The notes under the pieces are model-generated. The model saw nothing but the letters and a program-made list of their open reading frames with translations. It was not told where the DNA came from and made no database searches. 64,000 bases of DNA from Ophiura sarsii (Eukaryota; Echinodermata; Ophiuroidea; Amphilepidida; Ophiuridae): contig CM069447.1 of assembly GCA_035610835.1 (NCBI GenBank), positions 61,263,048 through 61,327,047 on the forward strand. The letters are read 5' to 3'. Shown piece after piece: positions 46,755 to 58,262 of this stretch (positions are counted from its first letter, which is position 1; each line of letters starts with the position of its first letter). Made by a program: the position numbers and the translations under genes.

Positions 46755-47320
46755 GTAGCATATAATAGTTTCATTATTCGATCGTTTGGATCTGTTCGCC
46801 TTAACAAATGTCGTGGCACAATTAAATGTCCCCTATTGGCAACAAATTTACGTCGCCCATAGGCAACACGGTTCTATTTAGACAGATCACAGTGTATCCA
46901 TGATGTACATGCGGAGTATGTATAGCTTACAATAGTACGCATACTAAAAGCAGTATTACAGGGTATGATGTGCAGTGGCGCTCATATAGAGAATCACATA
47001 ATAGTTTCATTCATTGATTGTTTGGGGAACCTCACAAGGGCAATGGCGCCATCCGTGTACCATATATAAGCAATAAGTGCTTATAAAGACAGTAGTTTAT
47101 CTTTGATGTTGGTGCTGCAAGCGGTAATACTAGATACATTCTGGTAGATTGTGCATTTGCTAGAAGCAATATGAACATGATTTTGTCGTGGTGTATCTTT
47201 AGTGTAGTTGCTAGAAGCGGTAAACCTACATTTTGCCCGCAATCAGAACTCACTCGAGGAAGTGTCAGATTGAATTGTTCTTCTTGAAATGAAACATATT
47301 CCATTATAATACGGGAGTGT
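46755..47320 (+). repeat. Dispersed repeat 'GCGGTAA', long copy 1
   Basis: Inverse of 52670-53215. Shared: GTCGTG(G/A)CA, ATAGGCAACAC, TCTATTTAGACAGA, GTGGTGTATCTTTAGTG, GTAAACCTACATT and TGCCCGCAAT. Shorter relatives lie in both arms of the 11-kb inverted repeat. The 90-codon minus frame is not supported as a gene. Confidence 0.8.
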
Positions 47321-48865
47321 TAACAGTCATGCCGACATATGATTAAATACAACGAGTAGACAATATGCAGTAACTTACTTATTTATAAAATAAGTATCTT
47401 CAAAAGACCACATTTGTGTTTAAATTCATTTAATATCTATACACACACCATGAACTGTGATTATCATAATGCATTGATGGCGCGATCTGTGAAAACCCGT
47501 CGGATGTCGCAAAATGTGAACTAGTGTTTATGGGTAAAATGTAAATAAAAAATAATTGAAAAAAGAAAAGAAAAAAAAAGTTTAATTTGTTTAAATAATT
47601 TTTTAGAAAATTAATGTCCAATACTTCGTGTCATCATCTTTTATGAAATTTCACTTCAAAAACTTACTTTCCTTATTAACCTTATAATGTTATTCTATGT
47701 GGTGGGTTTTCACATATTGCATCACAAATATGTTTATATGTCTAAGAATCTAACTAGTAGGTTTTAATTTAACAGCGAGGCAGATAACTACCGCAAATTC
47801 CACAACTCAAACAAACATTAAAGAAGCCTCGACTCATATCCCAACTGAGCTACCCGGCGTCTCCGATAAACAGAGTACAGACCAGATAGTAGTGATATAG
47901 AGCAGTCATGGATTCTAATTGACAAACAATACAACAACACACGGTATATGAGATCATTAAAGATGCTTACTAGTAGGTTTTAATTGGCATAATTCTTCTG
48001 GAATGCCATAAATTTAGCAATTTAAATGCTTAATCATTTAAGAACTCTATCATTATCTTTAAATCGGTGACTACAGATAACGTAAGTGTGTTCAGGTTAT
48101 TTAGAAAATCTTAATAGATGTGTGGATATACACGTGTGGATAACAGCGTAAGTGTGTTCTGGTTATTTAGAAAATTGTAATATGTGTGGAAATACACGTG
48201 TGGATAGCACTATATTAAAAATAGCGCGCTATTGCTCAAAGAATGAAGTCGTGCTAGAAATTAAACTGAAAGATGATCATCGATTGACCATCAACTATAA
48301 CAATGACGCGGCACCTTGATCACTGCACATAGTAGGTATGAATAGGCGCTTCTTATCTTATATTTGTCTCGGGTGTAACAACACTGTTCTATCGTAAATT
48401 TACAAATGCTTAAAACCCAATTTAATGAAATTGTACGGTTTATAAATTTACATTTACTCAATGTATATCTTTCCATATTTCAATTGTAGTTTGTTTTTGT
48501 GAGAACACTAAAAGTCAAAACAACACAACACAGACATACAATTAACAATACATTAATTGCGTTCGAAACATTGCTCACCTATGTTAAAAGGAACCACTTC
48601 TCGCCAATTGCGCATGTAATGACCTTATTACCTTATTGATATATAGGGTAATGGTAAAATACAAAATTCAACGTAAAAGGAGGATGACATGATGATTCAT
48701 ACTCCCATCATTGCACATCGCCCGACGTCGACAGATATCACCGGGCGTCATCATCATCATCGGTCGTCCTTGGACGGAACAATGATAGCAGCTTAGTTTC
48801 CATCATTCTTTCTTGGCTATTTGTTAAAACATTGGTACGCCACGCCTAGTGGAGGTATGTATAGG
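47320..48865. other. Stretch with little recognised
   Basis: At 47839-47870 the minus strand has GGGTAGCTCAGTTGGG, a tRNA D-arm/A-box-like half without a B box. At 48075-48205 a segment with GCGTAAGTGTGTTC(A/T)GGTTA and ATACACGTGTGGATA is present twice. Confidence 0.45.
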
Positions 48866-48869
48866 AATA

Positions 48870-49173
48870 CATATTTTAAGTGTATGTACAGACACAGACC
48901 GGGATGATCCCCTACTATTTACGAAGGAGTCTTTGACTTTTTAACGTGCTCGGGGATAGCTATTCCAATACACGGGACTATCATTTCTTCGAGACTTCCG
49001 AACTACGGTGGGCCTATGTACATGCCTACTTCAGTCTGCACGGTCTGAAGGAGGCATGGGGGACGAGGCCGTGCAGGTGTATCGTATTGAACTCACGCTC
49101 AAACGATCCACCAACAGAACTACGTTGCGCAGCAGTGTTACGAAGCTCTAACCGAATACGCCACCTCGCCCCA
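48870..49173 (-). repeat. Probable tRNA-derived SINE
   Basis: Minus strand: GGCGAGGTGGCGTATTCGG and TTAGAGC (A-box region), then GTGAGTTCAATACGA (B-box-like) about 50 bases on. This fits a head from a long-variable-arm tRNA (Ser/Leu type). The GC-richer body runs to about 48870. A 90-codon plus frame crosses it but is probably a by-product. A host exon cannot be excluded. Confidence 0.4.
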
Positions 49174-50030
49174 CAAACATTAAATCAATGTCAACTTTCA
49201 TCCGTCGCGCATGCCTAACAACGGCAATCTGAACGAGCCAGTAGTCGCAGTTTTCTAAGCATAATGTGTCTATTTCACACGTAGGTGCACCGTCTATACA
49301 ATCGTGTTCCCATATAAGTGTTCTAGGATATGATAGAAATCCATAATAATGTACGTCCTAACATCAGAAATGATATCAATATTTGCACAATAAGTATGGG
49401 ATCAATGTGTGTAATGAATCACTACTTATCATCCATCCATGCCGGCCAGACTGCTTGCGATTTGTAACAAGAACAATGATATCTCGTAGAAACCAAAATT
49501 GCTTTTTTCGTTGGGCCTAGTAACCTAAGCCATCATAACTTTAAAAGTATCCATTCATTTTTTTGTGAGAGACGTATCAAATTACGGGGACGAAATTTGC
49601 TCCTTAATGTAACTTATGTCTTAGATTTTCAATTCCATTGAAACTGTGATATCATTAGTTGTATCAATATTGATGATGCTAACAGCCTTTTCTAGTCAAA
49701 ACGTGTCGGTCAATCGTATACTACAACCGTATACTAGCAAAAACCGTTGGGAGACCAATAATGGGTAGCGCTAAAAGGTACTTGGCATCTAGGTTTGGGA
49801 CCTGCTATCTATACCGTGCCTCCTTCGTGACTATTACATTTCAATTCCTCCGAAACTCTGTTTTGATATGCTCGGTTTGCATGAGAGACATTTAGCAATA
49901 TTCCAACTAAATGTCCGCAGGGAATCACACTATGGTTGTGCTTTTAAGGTTTGGACGACATAGGGATGTGGCTTATTTCTTGCGTCAAGTATTGCGTGTT
50001 TGAAGGTTGTTATGAACTTATGAAAAACAA
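49174..50030. other. Stretch without recognised features
   Basis: No gene, no repeat identified. Confidence 0.45.
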
Positions 50031-50039
50031 AAGGAACAT

Positions 50040-50390
50040 GCATGGAACGAACATCGGCTACAACCTCTAATCTAGACTAGCATCTCAACTTGTGATACAA
50101 CGCCTGGTTTTGAACATCGGCAAACGCCTTGTGCAACATGTGCCTATAAACGCTTAGTCTGGCTTTTAAAGTCTCGATTTTTTTTGGCTAAAAATGTCTA
50201 TACAATACCTAGTCTAAACTCAAGTCTCAATTTCTGTGTTACAAGTGACAATTAAACGCCTATTCTAGCCTTAAAAGTGTCGGTTTTTTGCTACAAATGT
50301 ATATACATTGCCTAATCTAGACTCACTTTTCATAAACCACCATGCATATCTAGACTTGAGTCTCAACTTTGTAGAGTAACAAACGCGTCA
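50040..50390 (+). repeat. Degenerate tandem repeat
   Basis: CTAATCTAGACT, CTAGTCTAAACTCAAGTCTCAA, CTAATCTAGACTCA and TATCTAGACTTGAGTCTCAA alternate with CGCC(T)...TCTAGCC and a GTCGGTTTTTTG/GTCTCGATTTTTTTT motif, with a spacing of about 110-120 bp. Confidence 0.65.
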
Positions 50391-51880
50391 TGGAATTGAA
50401 GGGCGCACTTAAAAATTATAAGTTTGACTTAAACTTGCACGTAAGACTTATACGATAGTCGCAAAAGAAAAACATTGCATTGTGTCGTTAATACCATACG
50501 TATAGGAGCATCAATGACAATTGAACGATGACTAATGGAAATAATTATTTCCGTATGATAATATGTTTATTGGTCTCGGTCAATTAATCAATATAATATT
50601 CAATTAAATAATATTGATTCTCACATTATAATACATTTTCCTCGATGTAACTTTATACGATAACTCTCACCAGCTCGAGTGTTCATTGATGACTATGAAA
50701 CAAGGAAATGCAAAATGCCAAAAGTAAATAAAAGCGATCGGAAATGCCTTAGTTGAGAGTAGTCTTCTGCTGGCGAGCATGAGTAATTCTGTGAGTTCTG
50801 ATTTTGAGAAATATACACATCATGAATCATTATCGATTACATTGATTGATTAAGTGTTTTCAAGCTACATTATGATGGTTAAAAGGGAAAACATTCATTG
50901 TTTATAACACCGCAAAAGCTAACTTATATAAACATTATAGCTAGCGAAGATCAAGATTTCGATGTTTATTTGGGAATTCAGAAAGATAGTTATAATGCAC
51001 AATGGGAATCTTCAAGGTGATTGCATGAAAGACATCGGAGGAATCGTGGTTGCGTCTGGACGAGGGCGCACTGCCTGCTCAAAGAAAATTAAGACTAAAT
51101 AGATAAATGGAACAATTCTATGTGACGGGTGGGAAAGCGAGGTCTGAGTGCTCACCTGAGAATGGAGGAGAATACACTCTAGCAGTGCGAGAGAGGTAAT
51201 AATCCATATTCAAGAGTTCAAAGATGCTAAATAGAGCAAGGAGCGTTCGATAACGAAATAAATATCACTTCTTAAATAAACTAAGACATATTATTGGACG
51301 AAAAACTGTCAACAATTCGCAGAAATAAATACTCATATATTATTGTCTCATCGGTGTGTTAATGCCGGTAATGGTAATAGCGCCCTTTTTATAGCCCTTA
51401 AATTAAAACTCGACAGATGTTATGCTGTTGTTTTTCACAAACAAGTACCGTTTCGGTACATAGAAAACGACAATCGAGAATACGGTCACAAATATACTTT
51501 GTAATCTTGATATTGTTTGGAAAACAAAACCGTTTAACTTTATTTTGTGTGCGTGACCCGTATTCCCGCTAGGATGGGAGACGGTAATAATGCGGATTGG
51601 GTGCTCGAAGTAAAAGTACACACGACACATGTTGCTGTAATACTTATTGACAATATCGCAAGTGTCAAGTATATGGCGCGGTGAGTTTAAATATCATATC
51701 AAATAGTTACGAACCTATCATAATGCAAGAGACTAAAACGCGCGAAGTGCATTAAAGGTACTAATTGCACTCCGTATGTACGCCGTACATTCGTGTAAAC
51801 GAACCACGCGCTTTGTTTTGATTTGTTGTTTACGCAGCACGGGTTCGCTGATTTTTACTGCGGGTGATATCAAACTTATT
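50390..51880. other. Stretch without recognised genes
   Basis: The 75-codon minus frame at 51403-51630 shows no motif. CAATATAATATT and AATATTGATT near 50590 form a short AT palindrome. Confidence 0.45.
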
Positions 51881-51882
51881 AA

Positions 51883-52035
51883 AGGAATGTTATGTGATCT
51901 TTTCCACAGAGCGCCCTCTATTCATGATTTTTTTTAGAAAGTAGATTTTCTTGCAGATTTACATATCTGATCATAAATCGTACATACATTCCAAGGTACA
52001 GAGCGATACGATTCCTAATTACGTCAAAATCATGG
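51883..52035 (+). mobile_element. Fold-back TTAA MITE, half copy
   Basis: Begins AGGAATGTTATGTGATCTT after TTAA (51879-51882) and follows 62014-62165 closely (GAGCGCCCTCTATTCATGA, TCATAAATCGTACATACATT) up to CAAAATCATGG. It is then cut off before the second arm. Confidence 0.85.
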
Positions 52036-52665
52036 GTGATCTACCACACAGTACTAAGGTCGAAACTGATCTATCATTATTGCGACCACTGCATCACCCA
52101 TTGTTTCCAAATATGAAACGATGTCCACTAGTGAATATTCCAAAACATTTGCCTCTTTCGTAAGAAACACTGTTACAGTTGTAATTTGAGTAATATTCTA
52201 GACAAGTATGTTTAACACAAGGACTGACTCTAATATAAATTCCAAATGCAAAAAGCAGTGCATTAGTACAGGTAAAACTAGTTTACAAGAGCTTTAGCGG
52301 GATCCATGGGTTGGATTTCTTGTCTTTCAATAAGGCTATTGTTTTCATTGAAGTCAAGCAGACGGTTATGACTCACTCGAGCATTACATTAGTGTTAGAA
52401 GAAGATAGGAATTCAAAATGCCAAATGTATTCCACATTCATAAGTCCTTAGTACTACATTAGCAATGCGTCAGTAAGAGAAAGTACGTCTGTTTCCCAAG
52501 AGTGTTTTAAAAAATCCCTGATTCGGTTTTCGTAATTTCGTAATTTTCAAATTCGTAATGTACTTGTGTGCCATGAGAAATCAGTATTAGAGAGATGTAA
52601 ACGAATTGGAGCAACAATGTTGTTGATAACTGGTCATCTGTATGGTAATGGAATATGTTTTATTT
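52036..52665. other. Stretch without recognised features
   Basis: Nothing recognised; a 70-codon frame overlapping the MITE is not supported. Confidence 0.45.
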
Positions 52666-52669
52666 CAAG

Positions 52670-53215
52670 AGGAACTATTTAATCTGACATAATCCTCAAG
52701 TATGTTCTAATTGCGGGCACAATGTAGGTTTACCGATTCTGGCAGCTGCACTAAAGATACACCACAACAAACCGTGAACATGTTTATACTGTTTCTAGCA
52801 AATGCACTATTATAAGCTACCATATTGTAGTCTTACCGCTTGCAGCACCAAAATCGAAGATAAATTACTGTCTTTTATCAGCACTTATTGCCTGTGGAAC
52901 ATGGGTGGTGCTACGGCCCTTGTAAGGGTAGGCTGATCCAAACAATTGATAAATAGAACTACTATATGCTTCTCACCATACCCTTTATGCTTATATTGCT
53001 TTTGGCATACGTACTATTGTAAGATATATATACATAATGCAATTGTATCGCCTCTTCATGTATACCATGGATATTCTGTCTAAATAGACATGTGTTGCCT
53101 ATGTGCGACGTGAATTTGTCATGTATGGGGCGATGTGAATGGTGTCACGACATTTGTTAGGATAAACTGGCTCAAACAATCGATGAATGAAACCATTATA
53201 TGCCGAGTTCAAGTG
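52670..53215 (-). repeat. Dispersed repeat 'GCGGTAA', long copy 2
   Basis: Reverse-complement partner of 46755-47320. Confidence 0.8.
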
Positions 53216-53386
53216 TATGTATCTTACCTAAGAACAAGCATGTAAACACTTACGACTATACATCTAAAATGTATTGACCTTTTTGACGAAAGGGGTACCC
53301 CAATACTTTAGGCTATGGTTTTGTAACAGTAATGCTATCTAGGAACTGAGCATGATGTCCCAATTAAGATAGGTGGAAATCAGTAC

Positions 53387-53617
53387 TTGACAGTAAATTG
53401 TATCATTGACTCAAATTTAACACAATGTCTCAGTGACAAGTTATTTGGCTTATATCCGCGATTTGTGAACGAGACGCTCCTAACGCTCCTTGATATTAAT
53501 GAATCGACATTAAACAGACATCTTGCTTCATGCTCCGTTAACCCTAACCGTCCTCAAGGACTCACATCGTGCTTGACGGGTCTATCTCGTGGCACGATAT
53601 GGCGAGCTATCAAATGA
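53387..53617 (+). other. Unassigned 76-codon open frame
   Basis: Opens with MTVNCIIDSN and ends RGTIWRAIK. No recognised domain, signal peptide or repeat. Chance frame, or a relic of a mobile-element protein; listed only because it is one of the few frames outside known repeats. Confidence 0.12.
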
Positions 53618-53850
53618 GACCTGTTACCACAAAATTAGCGTTAAGTCGCCAGTGTGCATAAGGAGATATGGTCCAATAAAAATCCAAAAAATCAATAGAA
53701 AACAAAGGAATTTTGGAACTTCAATTTGAATTGCATATCGTTTTAAAGTTTGTTTTGAGAGCATATCGAATCTGGACAAACCTGAAAATATTTTTTTCTG
53801 ACTTAACTTTTATTTTGTGATGACAGATCTCAAATGGTACTTTTTCGAGC

Positions 53851-53925
53851 TCCCCAGTTTGCGCAATTAGTTTGTGTCCGTCTTCCACGCTGACGGCCCG
53901 GGTTCGATCCCCGGCGCTGTTTTGC
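53851..53925 (+). tRNA. tRNA-like sequence (SINE head)
   Basis: The T arm CCGGG-TTCGATC-CCCGG is perfect, with B box GGTTCGATCCC. TTTGCGCAATTAG resembles an A box, and CGTC/GACG forms most of an anticodon stem. The acceptor stem does not close. Followed by TTTT at 53919. Probably a SINE head with a body to about 54060. Confidence 0.45.
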
Positions 53926-54749
53926 TCCCCTTTAATTGTCAAAAACACACCCAGGGATTTCTCTAGGTTGAGATTTCTCCATCTGAAATCTATTTCATCT
54001 GTCACAAAATGAATAGATATAAGCTTGTTCACCCAGGGTGAACTGATCGAAGGGGACCTTTGCCTTCAAGTAACATATTTTGAATTCATTGCTGTGAGGC
54101 CCTTTTTAAGGATCCAAGACCTAGCAGAAGTTGTATATTCAGAGATGAGACAATCACTACTTTGGAGTTCTGCCAATGCTTCTACATGGCACATAATACC
54201 ATAATTAACATTGTAGCTATCAGCAGTGATTTCCAGTACTTATTCTAATGCAACAACGTTAGTGGGTCTCAGTCAACGCTGTGATGTCCGAGATAAACTA
54301 CCATGAAGGAAGCCACTATTCTCAATGACATTATATGCTTTCATTTATGATTCAACTAGCACATACAACCTATGGCATGAAAATATTACCGCGCCATCTT
54401 GAGCGATACGAATAATTGGATGGATTAATTGTGATTCCACCCTGAATTTTGTCGATATGAAATACTGGTTTTAATTTGTTGCAGACACCCACTCAACACC
54501 AGTATGTTGATTGTATTTACTCCTCTTTCAACTACACTAACTACTTCATTTAATCCCCCTTTGTCTATTTTAACGTCAAAATTGAAATTGATGTTTTATC
54601 ATCTGTTTTTGTATCTTAAACATTTATTTATTTCGATTCAGGCGTAGGTGCGAAATCGTTCCTTTCTCTTGAGTATAATTGACGTTTATTCTATACTTGA
54701 ACTATAAACGACAAATAACTTTACGTTACTTGTTGGCGTCCATTTTAAC
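53926..54749. other. Stretch without recognised genes
   Basis: Possible SINE body up to about 54060, then no recognised feature. Confidence 0.4.
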
Positions 54750-54932
54750 TTAGTTGAGTGATGCCATCCTACGCAAGACTTTCCTCCATTCGTTTCTGTT
54801 TTGTGCCTTCCTGCTTGCTTCTGATAAGGATGTTAGACGATGGTTGTTACAGCCTAACCAAATATCATATATCCACCCTTTAGCTGGACTACCTCTGAGC
54901 TTATCAATATGTCCGGTGTCAACAATTGTTGC
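54750..54932 (-). pseudogene. Non-LTR retrotransposon RT C-terminal fragment
   Basis: On the minus strand, a 60-codon open frame ends in a natural stop (TAA at 54752-54750). Residues read GHIDKLRGSPAKGWIYDI and then SEASRKAQNRNEWRKVLRRM. This is the typical tail of CR1/Jockey-like LINE reverse-transcriptase ORFs: a basic G-(R/S)-P-x-K-x-W-(I/L)-x-D-I motif followed by E-A-x-x-x-A-x-(D/N)-R-x-x-W-R. The catalytic RT domain is missing; an in-frame stop (TGA) precedes it at 54935. It is a 5'-truncated, dead copy. A plus-strand 67-codon frame here is its shadow. Confidence 0.65.
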
Positions 54933-54935
54933 TCA

Positions 54936-56035
54936 CAGTATTTTGGTACAAGATTAAAATTAATAACTAAGAAAGCCGTTCCAAATTAGACCAAAACAAA
55001 TTTGCTTTAGTATAAGCCTGGCATACTCTGCATAATTAATTACAATATAATTATTTGATTTAAAATCGTCTAGGAATAGTTGATTGACCTTTAAGGAATG
55101 GTCAAAAAAGTGGTTTATGATAAATGCGTCACTTCACTAAGCTATTCGGAGGGTATGTTCTCCCAGTCCTCGGATTAACGATCATATTTACGGAATAACA
55201 CACAACTGACTAGCATCATATGTTTTTACCATTTTATATTATCTCCATACCATGACGCTATCACATTATCTCGCATTTTCCTATGTCCTTTTTGTGTGGG
55301 GAGGTGGTGTAATCCAAATGTGTACATGTTCTTGACAAAATTATGCACCAAGTTGGTAAAAAACGGAATTGTTGTAGCTGATGAAAACTCTAATGATTGT
55401 CCATAAGTTGTTGAATGTGGTGTCTGCTGTGGCGATTTCTTTTTGCTGTGCGAATTTTTTTGACTGTGCGACATTCCCCCCCCCCCCCCCCCCACCCCAT
55501 TTACGTGAAATTCACGAGGTGACTGCAAAAAACATTTAGGCTACCTTTTATTATTTTTTTGGTACATCGGGGGAATTGAGAAGAATCAGAGTCGGGGGAA
55601 TTTTCATTTATGGCCAGGTGCCCCTCCCCCAGTTTATACAATGTCCTGCGCACGCCACTGGTGGTAGTTAGTCTACCGGGAGAACAAAGGGGTGTATGGA
55701 ACAGAATACTCTACGAATGTGAAATTAAATAAAATTTTCCAAATTAAAGGGAAATATATCTGAGTCTGTATTATCCTTAACGTTGTGATTGAATAAAGTT
55801 GTTAACTCTTTGAATTATTTAAAATCGCATGATATTGATAGTGTTCTGAAATTATAACTCTATCACTCTATATTTGAAAGAATGATAATGATTGTTTAAA
55901 AAACAATCACAGCTTAATAATGTTAAGGATTCCAAGAGTTCTCCAAGTCCTTAAGATTCTTTCAAACAGATTTGCACGACATCAATGTTGATTTTTTTCA
56001 CAAATGTACCCCTACCAACTTTACCAAGTGTATTA
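54936..56035. other. Stretch without recognised genes
   Basis: Holds a C tract and a possible repeat end near 55650; otherwise nothing recognised. Confidence 0.45.
55477..55500 (+). repeat. Poly(C) tract
   Basis: About 18 C residues, then CACCCC; the Gly run in a minus frame results from it. GCACGCCACTGG at about 55652 may mark the end of the same repeat. Confidence 0.85.
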
Positions 56036-56039
56036 AGTT

Positions 56040-56585
56040 CACCTTAAAGTCCGATGGTTCTATAATCTGACAATACAATAAGTTCCATAATCCAAATTTG
56101 TACTTAGTATATTTTTACTACTCCGTAACTGATAAGGCTCAATAGATAGTATGAATAATAGGATCTTAAATCCGAATATTGTACATTTTTATAGTCTGAA
56201 AGCTGAAAAGGGTTTCCATCAAACACACGAACATGGTTCCATAATCCATTGTGAGATGAAAGGCCCTACAGTTTTTAAATAAGTTCTGCAGATCGACTAA
56301 AAAGAACCCACAGTAAGATTCAGACTAAAGAACACTTTTCTTTTGATTCGGAATAAAGTCAAACAACCCTATTTCAAATGTGTACTACAGAACCTGCTTT
56401 AATGTTCGGATTGCAGACCCTTTCTTCATAATCAGATTATATTACATGATCATGATATTGGGACTATTTTCAGATTATTGAACGGACTATTTTCAGATTA
56501 TTGAACCCTATACGTTCAGACTATAGAACCTTTGTACTATAGAACCTTTTTTTTGTATTATAGAACATTTCGGACTACGAACTGT
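56040..56585 (+). repeat. Degenerate minisatellite, TTCxGACTATAGAACC motif
   Basis: Motifs such as CAGATTATTGAAC, CAGACTATAGAACC, GTACTATAGAACC, GTATTATAGAACATTTCGGA and GGTTCCATAATCC recur every 15-30 bases. Confidence 0.7.
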
Positions 56586-56749
56586 GAGTCGAGAAACATA
56601 AAACCGCGAATGCGAAATGGTCTTCACCTCATTGCAAGGGATTTTACCTGATACTGGGTTTTCCCTTTAAAGGGAATTTTTATCTTAAGAATAAATTGAT
56701 TTCGTCATCAAAATGAATAGAGAAAAAAAAATATTGCTTTTTCCTTAAT

Positions 56750-57580
56750 TTGTTCAGATATACACTTAACTTTCAACTGCAGTGACAATGGAAACTTGAA
56801 TATACATGAGAAAACATACTGAAAAGATGATTAAAACATTTGTAGATATTTTTGCTTAGCATGGAATTTTGCTTTGGACTAATTTAGTTCCAATAGGTAG
56901 TGTCGTACGCTAGAATTATATCGTGTGGGTAAAACGCGATTTGCATGCAACAGGATTACATTTAAAACTATCGCTTTTGGCAAAGTCTTCGCTTAGAAGC
57001 GATCGAGTAGTTAATTAAGTGATATAATCATTCATCTATAGGATAGCGCCCTCTATAATGTTTTAGAGGAGTATTAGCTTCTACTCGGCGTTTTTAAGTG
57101 ACGTTAACAGATTAGAGTCCTGAATGTACTTTATAAAATCCATATGACCACAAAGAAATCCCCCGCTCTATTTCAAGCATTGAAATTCCAAAATACGGTC
57201 AAAAGTATACTTTGACTTCTTTATATCGTTACAATAACAATTACGACTTTATTTTATGTTTGTATTGTGTTATCCACGTGTCACTTAATATAGCAGGTGG
57301 TATAGAAGTATATACGAATCATGCAATGCGATCACTGGTAGTGACGTCTATAGTGTTTGGTTAATATTTTACAAGTGTTATGTATCGCCTGCAATAACAC
57401 TATTTTAAGAGACTCGTGCTTTTGTTCAAATAAAATACAACTGTTCTAGAATACATACAGGGCGTTTCGATTTTATCTTTCAATGGGAAATGTGTATACT
57501 TAGTCGTTTGAAATATGAATGACATTGAGCGTGACACGTAAATATACCCATGTACCGGTTGACCCATGAAATACCTGAAC
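56750..57580 (-). repeat. About 0.9-kb dispersed repeat, copy 2
   Basis: Reverse-complement partner of 40970-41850. Near 57555 it keeps the unoccupied target of the 793-bp element. Confidence 0.85.
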
Positions 57581-57777
57581 ATATTGAAGAAGAATTGTAT
57601 ACTTCTCAAGACAGTAAAGCTCATAGGAGTGGTTTTCAAAACGTACTAGTTTTTACATGATGCTTTAGAAATTAATTATATGACTACTAATCCATGTCCA
57701 TACTTTGGTCTTTTCTGTTTTTTATTGTTTGTTCTACCTCGCGATGAGGATTATTTTAGAAATGAATAATTTATAAT

Positions 57778-58262
57778 TAGAAAATAAAGGTATTGACCCG
57801 TTTTTATACTGCTCTCGTGACATAAATGTGGGTGGTAGTATTATTTTGAATGTGGAACAACGACGCCGTAGGCGGAGTTGTTCCACGAAAAAACAACAAC
57901 CACCGAACACATTTATGTCAGATAATAGAACACAATACCTTTTTATCATTTTAAGACAGTCATACTTTCGACATTTATCTAATTATTTGTCACCCTCTTC
58001 CCCCGTTAGTATCTTATCACCTACAAATTTTCCATCCAATCCCGTGCGGTGAGTACGTCATCCTTTGGCGGTATATGCAGCATAAATACGCATGAAAAGT
58101 GCGCGTTATGGAACAAAACTATAGTAACCACGTACAGAACTAGTGTGGTCACGCAAATTAATGTATGTCTTGTTAAGTTGTCTCATATAAATGTCACTGA
58201 TTTTTCGGAGAACAAATGAGAATAAATTGCTTAGATATTCGTAGCTATTTAAGAATCGTAAT
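57778..58262 (+). repeat. Dispersed repeat with palindromic head, copy B
   Basis: Partner of 27441-27890. Its head (57783-57946) is a long hairpin: AATAAAGGTATTG/CAATACCTTTTTAT outside, GACATAAATGTG/CACATTTATGTC in the middle, GTGGAACAAC/GTTGTTCCAC inside. Confidence 0.8.

Noticed and set aside
47839..47870. tRNA gene on the minus strand
   Set aside because: Only a D-arm-like half (GGGTAGCTCAGTTGGG); no anticodon or T arm follows.
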